A stretch of DNA of 64,000 nucleotides from Ciona intestinalis (Eukaryota > Chordata > Ascidiacea > Phlebobranchia > Cionidae). The notes beneath the pieces were generated by a model. It did not search any database. It saw only the letters and a list, made by a program, of their open reading frames with translations, and was not told the origin of the DNA. Made by a program: the position numbers and the translations under genes. The DNA lies in contig NC_020174.2 in the NCBI RefSeq assembly GCF_000224145.3, forward strand, positions 2,976,097 through 3,040,096, read 5' to 3'. Shown one piece after another: positions 31,254 through 41,323 of the stretch (position 1 is its first letter; each line of letters opens with the position of its first letter).

Positions 31254-34200
31254 TCACAACATCTTCATTAATTGCGTAAATTTGTGGAAGTTCTTTGATT
31301 TCGTTGACAAATATTACTGCTTGTGCCCAGCCAGCATATCCCCCCCATAGGCTCCTAAAGAAAGAGCCTGCAAATACAAGAATAATACATTCATCTCACA
31401 ACACACACTGCAATAAACTAAATCTTACCCATCTCTGTATATGACCGTGTGGACAAGGTTTTGGTTTTTACCTTGAAGTTGTAATCACGAAGTGCCACTT
31501 GCCTTACATGCGTGTCCAATGGTACAGCTTCTAGTTTATCCATCGCCATTAAACATACACAGTCGGCAACCTTAAAATATGTCAACTATATCATATATTA
31601 TGAACTATGAGTTGCAGCTATTAAAGATTTTGAAAACAACTGTTTGAATAGATGGATTATTTTTTAATGTACCAAGATACACCCAGTATTAGAAAGTGAA
31701 ATACTGACAGTGTAGAAGAATTTTTGAATGAAAAATTAAATAGAAGAATGTAATTGTCACCCATTTGATTATTTAGGTAAAACGCTTCAGACTGTACATT
31801 CAACGTTTTGCATTTTTTTTGTAAATTTACATTTTATCATTTACTGCTGCCACTAAGAAAGATAAAATAATGTATGAAACCAATTACAGCACAGCCCACA
31901 ATTAATCAAAGATGAAAATTAAAAAAATATCTGCAAAATAATCTCCCACAAAGTAAAATGTATCGTATCCCGTAAGCTGGCACAAGGTGTATGAAACAGA
32001 ACACCTGTGTTATAAAGACTGTCGTTTTCCGGCCCCACAAGAATAAAGTAAGTTACATACATTCATAACGAACAGATATTAAGGCATTAAGATTCCTCAC
32101 TTTCATTCCAACCCCAGTAAGATCAGTCAGAGCAGTGAATGCTTTTTTATAAGTTTGTTTCCTCAATGATTCCAACCATACCTCGCCTCCTTTGCTCATG
32201 ACCTTTGGAATTGGTATATAATATTTACTTAAATTGTCAAGGTCATGGCACAGTGGTTAACATGGCTTTTCTTGCCCAGAGATAATAGGTGCGAGGTTAT
32301 TGTGGTTGTAGGGTTTCTTATGGGTTGTCCAAATTATCAACCATAAATTGAAAAAAAAAAATTAATCACAAAGTTACATAAAATTACATAAGGTGTGTAT
32401 GAAATAGAACACTGGTGTTATAACAAATGTCACTTTTCTGTCATGCGAGGATAAATAAACTACATTCATTCAAATATACTGCCTTTGTACCTCTTTTGCA
32501 CATTTACCAATAAATGGAGCTCTGTAGCCAAAGCCGAGCTTCCTTAGATCCTCATCTGTATCTTTTGAAGCCAACATACCAAGAGTTGGAAAGTCGTGAA
32601 ATGTAGTTCCTTTATATTCTAAAAGCTGTAGAAACATAACAAATGTTATTATAATAATAATAACTTTTATCTGTCTGTTCGACTAACTTAGTGAAAATTT
32701 GGCAATATTTTAAACAAAAAGACAGGATATAGCGACAAAACAACAGTTGTTAAAACAAGATTACAGTTAAAAACATATTTACATTTAGTTGGAAGAAAAT
32801 AAGCAGTCGCTACACCTAGCGAAAAAACAAGCCATTTATTTTAATTAAGTTAAACTTCTTAGAATAGAAACAAAACTGTGTTATTACATAGTTTATAACT
32901 GTACTCTTGGAAAATAAAGATTTTGATGCAAAATTATATTTATGACTGTTGGAAAGTGAATTCAAAAGCTTAATTTTAATAACTCATTTAAACTTATGTT
33001 AATTTTCAAACCAACTGTGCTTCATATTACTTTGTTTCCATAAAGCTTGCACATTCTTTCAATCATGGAGACGATTCTTGTGATATTGTTGTTGACTGAA
33101 CATAAGAAACAGAACAGAGTTTCCAATGGGTTTTGTCGCAACACCCGTATACCAGGGGTTGAAGATGAAATGTGTGTAAACTTCCTGAGTAAATAAAAAA
33201 GCTTGAAATAAAGTGTAATGAATAAATGAATGTAACTTACTTTATCCTTGCGTGGCCCACCTCGTGCCAGCTTACGAGTGGCCACTAAAGTGTAATGAAT
33301 AAATGAATGTAACTTACTTTATCCTTGAGTTTAACACCTCGTGCCAGCTTACGAGTTACCATGTATGTTACTTTGTGAGTGATTATTTTTTTGGAGATTT
33401 AAGTTATTTTTTATGTATGGCTGATAATTTGGACACCACATTAGTGGCCACTAGGTTGGAGCAATTGTTGTTGAGTGTCTTGCCCAAGGACACATACGCC
33501 GACAATGGAAGCAGCGTCAAGCCTTGAACCTATTACCTATTGGTTACGGGTAGGCGCGCTAACCACTATGCCACGGCGCCGGTAATTCTGACCTTTGTTT
33601 CTTTATACGAGATAAGTCAAAATATTGATACCACTGATGGTGTGTGTATCCCTGGACAAGACACTTTACATACATAGCTACAACCCAGTGGTCACTAATT
33701 GGTTATAGCACCCTAGGTGTCCGGGTAATGGGCCAACCTTGGCCTACACCGCAGGTCCTTGGCAAGCCACGCATATATCATATTACATTTACAAAAAGAG
33801 CAACTTTTAACATGGGGTCTAAAAAATATTATAATAATAATAACATTATTTGTCTCTTCAATTACGGTAGCGAAGATTTAGAAATATTTTAAACGATAAC
33901 AGGATATAGCGGCAAAACAACAGTTGTTAAAATACTCTTACAGTTAAAAACATCTTTACATTTAGTTGGAAGAAAATAAGAGTGCTAGCTATAAAATATT
34001 AGTAACTCTTACTCATCTCTGTTCTTCCATTCAGTGTAAAGTTTCTTTAAATCAATGTTTAGACGTAGGTAGTCACACAATATTTTTTCCTCAAACGAAG
34101 AGCACTCACAAATTCTTTTTGTGTCCAAACACTTGTTTGTGTTTACTGCCACATTTCCAGTGGATTTTCGTTTTCGAGATGATTTTTTTAATTTTTCTGC

Positions 34201-35140
34201 ATTATTCATATTGGATATTAAAAGTGTTAGCCAAACATTGGAAGCCAGTTTCTTTTTCAGGCTTAACCTTGCGAATACAAGCTTCTTTTAAATTTTTTTC
34301 TCTTCAAAACTTTTAACCAGGTTTCACTTAATTGAATTTTGTAAAGCATAGCAGCTAGACCAAAACTTTCTTTGAAAAGTTTGTGAAGAATGAATATTTT
34401 ATCACATTTTTTTGATGACTTTATGATAAATTTGATGATGTCAGACTAAATCTTAGATTATATAAAATGGTCCCAGTTTTATATAAAACATAAAGCAGAA
34501 ATAAACTATACCTGAAATTTGATTGAATTTCCAATGCGGACAAGCGATAACTTTATAATAAATATGATCATTATCTTGCTTTAATTGCCATACTCTGTGC
34601 TCCATAACACCGATCAAGAAGTTCTCACATGTTCTCCACCTTTGTAAGGCAGAATAAAGTAACTTATTTATCCTTGCATGGGAGTGCAAATTTAGTCTTT
34701 ATAACACGGGTGTTCTTTTTCATACACCTCGTTCTTGTCCCATAAAATACCATGTATCTAACTTTGTGAGTAAATGAAGGAATGTAACCTAATTAACATT
34801 GCATTGTTGTTTGTCGCATGGTAACACGGGTGTTCTGTTTCGTACACCTCGTGCCTACCTACAAGCTACCAAAAAAAAATATCAATGTTTTTTTAATGTT
34901 AAACTTCTTTCTAATTTCGCTATTACAGATAACCTGAAAGCCTGTCCGCAGGTCAAATTCAACTTCAAGTTTAAAACGCTCGTCTCGCTGTTCGCATCTA
35001 ATTTTCTTCCAAACATGTTCATCTTCTTGGTTCATGTTGTGTGTTGTTACAAATCTAGTTGAAAACCTATAAACGATTTTAGATGGTAATTTCGTTCTAG
35101 TTGCTATTTTAATTGTTACTGTATTCAAATAGATAAACAA
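31249..35140 (-). CDS. OGG1: 8-oxoguanine DNA glycosylase OGG1
   Basis: Minus-strand exons: 35140-34934, 34639-34512, 34196-34013, 33184-33031, 32625-32491, 32202-32101, 31570-31429, 31367-31249. The family blocks occur in order: [61 protein letters not shown] with the NNN motif, [16 protein letters not shown], then the helix-hairpin-helix [11 protein letters not shown]. The catalytic lysine is the K of GVGMK (codon 32103-32101) and the catalytic aspartate is in VPLDTH. The end matches [17 protein letters not shown]. The enzyme removes 8-oxoG opposite C in base excision repair, in nucleus and mitochondria. The first 35 residues from the ATG at 35140 are basic and hydroxylated, like a mitochondrial presequence; a second ATG is at 35035. 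All joins keep phase except exon 1 to exon 2, which is one base off with the sites I can see; a SINE lies right at that acceptor. Confidence 0.93.
31945..32066 (+). repeat. Family B SINE, tail only
   Basis: CCGTAAGCTGGCACAAGGTG, TATGAAACAGAACACCTGTG, GTCGTTTTCCGGCC, AATAAAGTAAGTTACATACA; ends 35 bp before an OGG1 exon. Confidence 0.8.
32241..32473 (+). repeat. Family B SINE
   Basis: GGTCATGGCACAGTGGTTAA head, middle shortened, tail GAAATAGAACACTGGTG and CATGCGAGGATAAATAAACT; fits between two OGG1 exons. Confidence 0.75.
32643..32825 (+). repeat. Family C element, long copy
   Basis: Starts AATAATAATAACTTTTATCT, then GGATATAGCGACAAAACAAC and ACATTTAGTTGGAAGAAAAT. Ends and target duplication not defined. 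Confidence 0.6.
33209..33288 (-). repeat. Partial family B SINE tail, part of an 80-bp duplication
   Basis: AAGTGTAATGAATAAATGAA and the following TGTAACTTACTTTATCCTTG occur here and again from 33289; this first copy is cut short after CAGCTTACGAGTGGCCACT. Confidence 0.7.
33289..33583 (-). repeat. Family B SINE, full length
   Basis: Inverse copy from tail (ACTTACTTTATCCTTGAG) through CCTCGTGCCAGCTTACGAGT and GTGTCTTGCCCAAGGACACA to the head CTATGCCACGGCGCCGG. Confidence 0.85.
33629..33760 (+). repeat. Family B SINE middle fragment
   Basis: TACCACTGATGGTGTGTGTA, CAAGACACTTTACA, ACCCAGTGGTCACTAATTGG; diverged. Confidence 0.55.
33826..33985 (+). repeat. Family C element, long copy
   Basis: AATAATAATAACATTATTTG, then GGATATAGCGGCAAAACAAC and ACATTTAGTTGGAAGAAAAT; closely matches 32643-32825. 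Confidence 0.65.
34655..34790 (-). repeat. Family B SINE tail beside OGG1 exon 2
   Basis: GTAACTTATTTATCCTTGCA, then AACACGGGTGTTCTTTTTCA and CATGTATCTAACTTTGTGAG. Its 3' end is within about 20 bp of the OGG1 exon 2 acceptor. Confidence 0.75.
34797..34875 (-). repeat. Family B SINE tail
   Basis: GTCGCATGGTAACACGGGTG, TTCTGTTTCGTACACCTCGT, then a poly-A run. Confidence 0.65.
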
Positions 35141-36018
35141 AAAAATAACAAACGTGTTGTTTCCGAAAATCTTCTGAGCTGGCTTTCTTCGTTGGGAAAA
35201 TCCCTTATCAGTTTCTTATAACGACCTACTCATTATTAGCGCCCTTGTTTTATTTAATTCCTTGTCAAATTTGGTATTTACCTCAAAAGTTTTAATTCCT
35301 TGGTGAATTAGTCCTTCAAACACTTTAAATACAAAACAAAAAAAAGGTAAAAAATGTCATTAACATATACAAAATAAAGGAAATACCAACCATTAGATTT
35401 CTCCTTGCGAAATCCTTGTCTTCGCAGTTTTAATTAATCTGGTCTTTGGTACTATATTTAAAGAGATACACGACAACACTATGCTATGTTTTTCGTTAAC
35501 TAGTTTATTTACTAAAATTGAATGGTATTTTTATTGAAGGCAGCACTGTAAACTCACAAGATGGTGATGACGTCATCAGTTAAGACAAAACGTTTCTGAC
35601 GAACGCAAGTAAACAAAGGTTGCAGCTTTACGGACTTTACTCTGTGCTAAAAATCTTACTGGGTTACACTGTTGTGAGTAGTTTAGTTTCTTATTAGATA
35701 GTATCAGTACTTAAGTTTAAATTGTGTTTGTATTTGTAAGAAAGTATTTCAAACTGTGTCTTGTGTGCTTGTTTTATTAAGACGTAAATTAAGTTAAAAT
35801 ATTTTGATTATTTTAATAACCAATCTAACGTATCTGCAATTTTTTTTTCGACCTTATAAGTTCATTTTTATGTTGTACTTTCATAAATCATGATACAATT
35901 TTGAATCTTTCTTCAATGAACTAAATTATAGTCTATTATGTTTAGTTAACAGATATAGACGTGAACAGTTTAGTACTTTGTGTTCATAAGATAACTTGTA
36001 TCTGTCGCAAACCTGGGC
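35141..36018. promoter_or_regulatory. Shared start region of OGG1 and RAB18
   Basis: The two starts are about 0.88 kb apart on opposite strands with no repeat that I recognise between them. A TGATGACGTCATCA palindrome (CRE/ATF site) lies at 35565-35578. Confidence 0.45.
35565..35578. promoter_or_regulatory. Consensus CRE/ATF site
   Basis: TGATGACGTCATCA is a perfect palindrome containing TGACGTCA, the known CREB/ATF binding site. It sits between the divergent OGG1 and RAB18 genes. Confidence 0.55.
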
Positions 36019-37610
36019 ATGGAAGGTGATATTTTAACTACACTGAAGATTTTAATCATTGGAGATTCTGGTGTTGGAAAATCCAGGTTTTTAATTAATG
36101 TGTTATATAGGCTAATGTGTTATCTGGCTATGTTTGGGTTACTGCTTTATAGGCAACAGTTTCTAGATACAGGTGCTGTTTCATATTGTTACAATAATAC
36201 CTTTTTAATTTTTTAGTGTTTAAATATGAATTGTGTGCTTAAATGTTTAAACAAAAATGACTGAAACAAAAATTCTTCTATTAGGCCCCAGGCAGAACCA
36301 AATATTTATTACATAGCAAAAAAATGCATATTTCATACCTGATGATGGAAGGGGCAGTATGATAAAAATGCATATTTTTTACCAGAAGAGTTATATACTT
36401 ATGTATAAAGCATAAGATGTTCCAATCTAAATACTTAAACAAAGTAGAATAATGATATGTTTTTATCTGTAATAAATGTGATAACTGGTGGCAAGTTACC
36501 CCAATTTTTAAAACAGAGGTTACAAAAACGCAGCTAGCACTCTGATTTAATAATGTTTTCTACTTTTAGCTTGCTGTTGCGGTTTACTGACGACCGGTTT
36601 GATCCAGATCAATCTGCCACCATTGGTGTTGATTTCAAAGTCAAATCTTTAACTGTAGAAGGGAATACAGTAAAACTTGCGATATGGGACACCGCTGGTC
36701 AGGAAAGGTTCAGAACTCTAACTCCTAGTTATTACAGGGGGGCACAAGGAGTCATATTTGGTACGAAACCATTTTTGTACCTATTGTTGCATTATGAATA
36801 TTATGTGACACGTTTTGTGGCAGTTTATTTTTTAATATGATTTGAGTTATGATTGAGTAAGATATTTAAGTAAAATGCAATCATTTGGTTGTTCATATTT
36901 TAGTATATGATTGCACAAGAAAAGATTCATTTTCGCACCTATCCACGTGGCTTACTGAAGTTGAAACGTATTCTACAAAACCAAACATTGTGAAAATGTT
37001 GGTAGGAAACAAAATAGACAAGGTATTTAAAAACATTTATTTTAGTTTAAGTAGATATTTTTAGTTTAAGTAGATACCTAACTATAATACATTGATATTT
37101 GATACGTACTTATACATTTTACTATAAATCGCAGCCATGTGTCACGTTTTTTAAATTAAAAAAGAAAATCTGTGTTAACATTGTTTATGCAGTTACACTC
37201 ATAGTCGTCAAAGAATGTAATATACTTTGGCTCTGCTTGTTTGTTTTGACATTTAATGGCAGGTTAAAAATTTGTTCCCACTTAAAACTGGGTCTTATTA
37301 TAACATGATGTTACTGTCACCCCTAACTCTACGTTTGCGAGTCTGATGCCCTGGACACTTCATTACTATTAAGCTAATGTTGCAGGAAAATCGTGTTGTT
37401 ACCAGAGAGGAAGGTTTGAAATTTGCCCGTAAGCATAGCATGTTGTTTATTGAAGCAAGCGCTAAAACCAGGGATGGTGTTGAATGTGCCTTTGAAGAAC
37501 TTGTCGAAAAAATTATCCAAACTCCTGGTCTGTGGGAAAATGATGGCACATCAAATCGTGGAACCAAATTATCTATGGATACCTCGCAAGGGGGCGGCTG
37601 TGGGTGTTAG
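36019..37610 (+). CDS. RAB18: Small GTPase RAB18
   Basis: Exons 36019-36086, 36570-36760, 36904-37022, 37386-37610 join in phase to 200 residues, close to human RAB18 (206). Starts [20 protein letters not shown] with the P-loop GDSGVGKS split by intron 1, then [10 protein letters not shown] (switch I), [20 protein letters not shown] (switch II), GNKIDK and EASAKT for guanine binding. The block [19 protein letters not shown] and [15 protein letters not shown] are diagnostic for RAB18. Ends GGGCGC, a CxC geranylgeranylation motif in place of the vertebrate CSVL-type end. RAB18 works at ER and lipid droplets. Confidence 0.97.
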
Positions 37611-38882
37611 AGATCATATTTTATTTATTAATTGCCATGATGGATGCGGAAGATGCACTTCCGAGCTTGTTTTTACCAGATATCAGACAGGAGTGTTTCT
37701 TATGTAAAATCCTTGCACGATCAAACATCTACAACCACATGTGTATTGACCATATTCATAGGCACCAAACCTGGGGTGGCAGGGTACGCAGGTCTTTCCT
37801 GAAATTTTATGCACTGCAATAATCAGTAAACTTAAAATCAATAAGTTAGATTTGTTTTATACACAATGTGCATGTAATAAATACCAACTACCCGCCCAAA
37901 CCCCCCCTTGTATTTTAAAATTTTTGGATGCATTTGTTTATATCTATATTACATTTGCCTTATCACTGCTTTGCCCTGTAAGTCATTTGAAGCTGTTTAA
38001 AACATTTGGTTGTGGTGCTAGTAGTTTTACAACACAGCCTAAGGTTAATTTAAAGGTACTTTTACTAATGTACATTACATAATACATACCATGCCGGATA
38101 AATGTTTTTTGGCATGTGCTAATTTTGCTTATATTGTTTTTGTTGGATTTTTGGTTCTGTGTTTGGTAGAAATGTGTAAATAGTGCTGTACAGAAATAGT
38201 TTGTTGAATAACTGATTTCAAATTCTGACTTCCTGCAATTTGAGCGTTGTGCAATATGACTGATAGTAATTAAGTATTGAAATGTATTATCACTATCAGT
38301 GATGTATTATCACTATCAGTGACATTTTTATCTTTCTGGAAAAAATCTAAATATTATTGTAAGACAAGTTATGGAATCTTATTATAGGCGTATGGGTGGA
38401 CCAAATGTGTCAAGACTAAATTTCTGCTATGAATAAATTGCACTTCGCATACTGTCTATTTCAAGTCCAGTGGTATGTTTAGTGTAAGAACGGCTCTACA
38501 TTGTAATATGAAAATAAACTTTTTTCCCAGTGTTTTATTGTAACAATTCAGCACACCAGTATCATATTTGAAATCTGCACAATTTTACCAAACATAAGTC
38601 AACCAAACTTGTTTTCTTGTCATAAATTTGTCTTAAACAGTGCAGTGGCTTTTGGTGTGCAAATCACAGGTTACTATTGTTAGAACTTTTTGGAAACATA
38701 TTTTTAAATCGTAAAACAAAAGGGCTGCAACTGTACAAAAAAATTGTGAACTGTATATATGGCCAAAACAAATAAGAAACAAGCATAAATACTCTATATA
38801 CGCGCCACAAATATTTAGCTACTACTTTAATTAAGATATTGACGGCAGCAAAAGGTATGGAACAGGAGGCAAGTTAATACGT
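37611..38882. other. RAB18 3' UTR and gap to DLST
   Basis: No further gene. Holds a short duplication GATGTATTATCACTATCAGT-type (38284-38321) and two AATAAA words (38432, 38513). Confidence 0.6.
38513..38518 (+). terminator. AATAAA poly(A) signal, RAB18
   Basis: About 0.9 kb after the stop; an earlier AATAAA at 38432 is an alternative. Confidence 0.4.
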
Positions 38883-40363
38883 CTACATTCCAAGGAGATA
38901 AATACTGGGGTCCTCCACTCCTGCCTTGATCTTGCGGAGGAAAGTGACCGCCTCTCTTCCATCTATCAGTCTGTGGTCATAGGTGAGAGCGATGTACATC
39001 ATAGGGCGGATCTTTACCTCACCGTTGATTGCTACCGGTCTATCAAGTATGGCGTGCATGCCAAGAATGGCTGATTGTGGTGGGTTAATAATAGGGGTGC
39101 CGAACATTGAACCAAAAACTCCACCATTACTAATTGTGAAAGTGCCACCATCCATGTCTTCTACAGTAAGCTTGTTCTCTCTAGCCTTCTGTGCAAGACT
39201 GGTCATCTCTTGCTCTATTTCAAGGAAATTCATATTTTCGCAATTTCTCAACACAGGAACAACAAGTCCTTTTTCGGTGGAAACTGCGATGCTAATATCA
39301 ACATAATCTCTGTAAATGATCTCATTTGAAGCATCATCAATCACTGCATTCACCACTGGCTGGTCCTAAAACAGGATTAAAATTAATTAAACATATATAA
39401 ATACATACTATATATACTTTGTATGTATACAAAAGTTACTATTTAAAATCATTAAACTTAGGTTATTATACCAAATAATAAATATTAGTGTCTTACCGTT
39501 AGACCATATGCAGAAGCTTTAATGAAAGCTGACATGAAGCTCAATTTCACGCCATGTTTCTTTAAGAAAGCATCCTTGTGCTTATTTCTCAGGGCCATGA
39601 TGTTGGTCATGTCAACCTCATTGAAAGTAGTGAGCATGGCTGCTGTGTTTTGGGAATCCTTGAGTCGCTGTGAGATCCGTTGCCGCATTCTGTTCATCTT
39701 CACTCGGTGCTCAGATCGCGATCCTGTAACTGAAACCGGAGCAATTGATGGGGTAATTTTGACATCAGAAACTTTCTTGGAAGCCATTGGAGCAGAGGGC
39801 ACGGGTGGTGGGGGTGGAAGGGTGTCGGGAATTGGAGTTGAAACTGGTGCTGGTTCTGTTGGGGAGGATGGTGCAGCTGCTGCTGGGGCTTCTTCCTTGG
39901 CAGGCTGTGGAGCAGCAGATGCTCCATCACTATTGAGCTTAAAAAGCGGTGTTCCAGGAGTGACAGTAGCACCCTCTTCAACTAGGAGTTCTTCAATAAC
40001 CCCAGATGAAGGTGCAGGAATAGGGATTGTAGTTTTGTCTGTTTCTATCTCAGCCACCATCTCGTCAATCTCAACTGAATCACCAACTGCTTTTTCCCAA
40101 ACAATATCTCCCGAAGTAATAGATTCAGCAAATGGAGGACAATTGACTGTCACAGCATCAAATTTTGTTGCAGTAATGTGAAACAAGCGTTGTTGCCTTG
40201 TCAGTTGAGGTTTGACGTCTTTTGCACGCCATGTCTCTAATTGAGTATAAGATTTAAGTTGTTGGGTTGTGTGTACTTTTGAGGCAGCTGGAATAGATAA
40301 CTTTCGTGCACTGTATCTTAGTTGTGAGAGTAATTTAGATGTTCCTCTTATGTACAATGACAT
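38883..40363 (-). CDS. DLST: Dihydrolipoyllysine-residue succinyltransferase (E2 of 2-oxoglutarate dehydrogenase)
   Basis: Two minus-strand exons, 40363-39497 and 39365-38883, join in phase 0 to 449 residues (human about 453). Residues 1-60 are basic and Ser/Thr rich, a mitochondrial presequence. A lipoyl domain follows (about 68-142) with the lipoylated lysine 110 in [12 protein letters not shown] Pro/Ala-rich linker (about 145-200) has no E1/E3-binding domain, as is normal for DLST. The catalytic domain starts near [20 protein letters not shown] and carries the active-site motif YDHRLIDG (H420, D424) near the end. It moves the succinyl group from lipoamide to CoA in the mitochondrial matrix (citric acid cycle). 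The ATG at 40363 is used because nothing upstream in frame is an ATG. The opposite strand carries a 219-codon shadow frame. Confidence 0.97.
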
Positions 40364-41323
40364 CTTCAAACATAAACAGATTTTCTAAAAACTTTAATTA
40401 AACTACTGCCTTGTGACAGAAACGTGGGCAAATTTCACCTAAATGAAGCACATATTAATAACTGTATTATTGACGGGATACAAATACAGTTGTTTTGGTA
40501 GGTCTATTTATCTTTTCCATTTATTTATCTATATTATTTTAAGGAAACTCCTCAACACAAATATCAATTAGGCATCTTAGCATATATTATACAACTATAC
40601 TAAGCACGAATTGAAAACAAAAAAATAAAAAGAAGATAAAATTTGATAAAATTCCTAAAGTATTTGTTCTATCATATAAACACAAACAGAGTTATCGCGT
40701 ACAATACGCAAATGCGCAATGACCTCTGCTCTGTGCGGTTCATTCTCTTTTCGACTGCGACATCAAACGTAATACCAGATACTCTGGTCATCCTGTAAGA
40801 CATCACGTGATTGAAAGTATATAGTCGGAATGTGGTATAAAATACGGTTAAAACATAAAATATTAAAAGCATTTGTAGTAAAATTCTAAACAAAAAATGG
40901 TTGTAGAGAAAAGAATGTTTTTAAGAATATTCTTACTAAGCTTTGCAATTTCATTTCTGGAGCGAATAAAACTTACAATACATGTTTTAGGTAAAAATGT
41001 CATTTATATGTACGCAATAGCGGAGAATTTAAAAAAGTTTTGTATTTTATTTTGTTTTGAAAGAAAAATAAAGTAATCTACCGCCACCACTTATCTCTAT
41101 GTTTCTATAGAAACAGGGTCGCGTTCTAAACTTCTTAAGAGATGCGATTATTAGAGATATGGATAACTAAATAAATTTACGTGAAACTTCATTGTATAGT
41201 TTATAAGTGCTGTAAAATGGTCTGAAGAACCCAGTATTGCTGTATAACTTAATTGCTTATTTGTTAAACCACATTAAAATATCAAAACAATTCCGGGCCG
41301 AATCGTAACAAACTTTCGTCAAA
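40364..41323. promoter_or_regulatory. Shared start region of DLST and STPG2
   Basis: Starts lie 0.96 kb apart on opposite strands; no family A or B repeat between. No clear core promoter motif. Confidence 0.4.

Noticed and set aside
39522-40181. 219-codon open frame on the plus strand
   Set aside because: It lies exactly opposite the DLST lipoyl/linker exon and consists of the complement of Pro/Ala-rich codons; a shadow.
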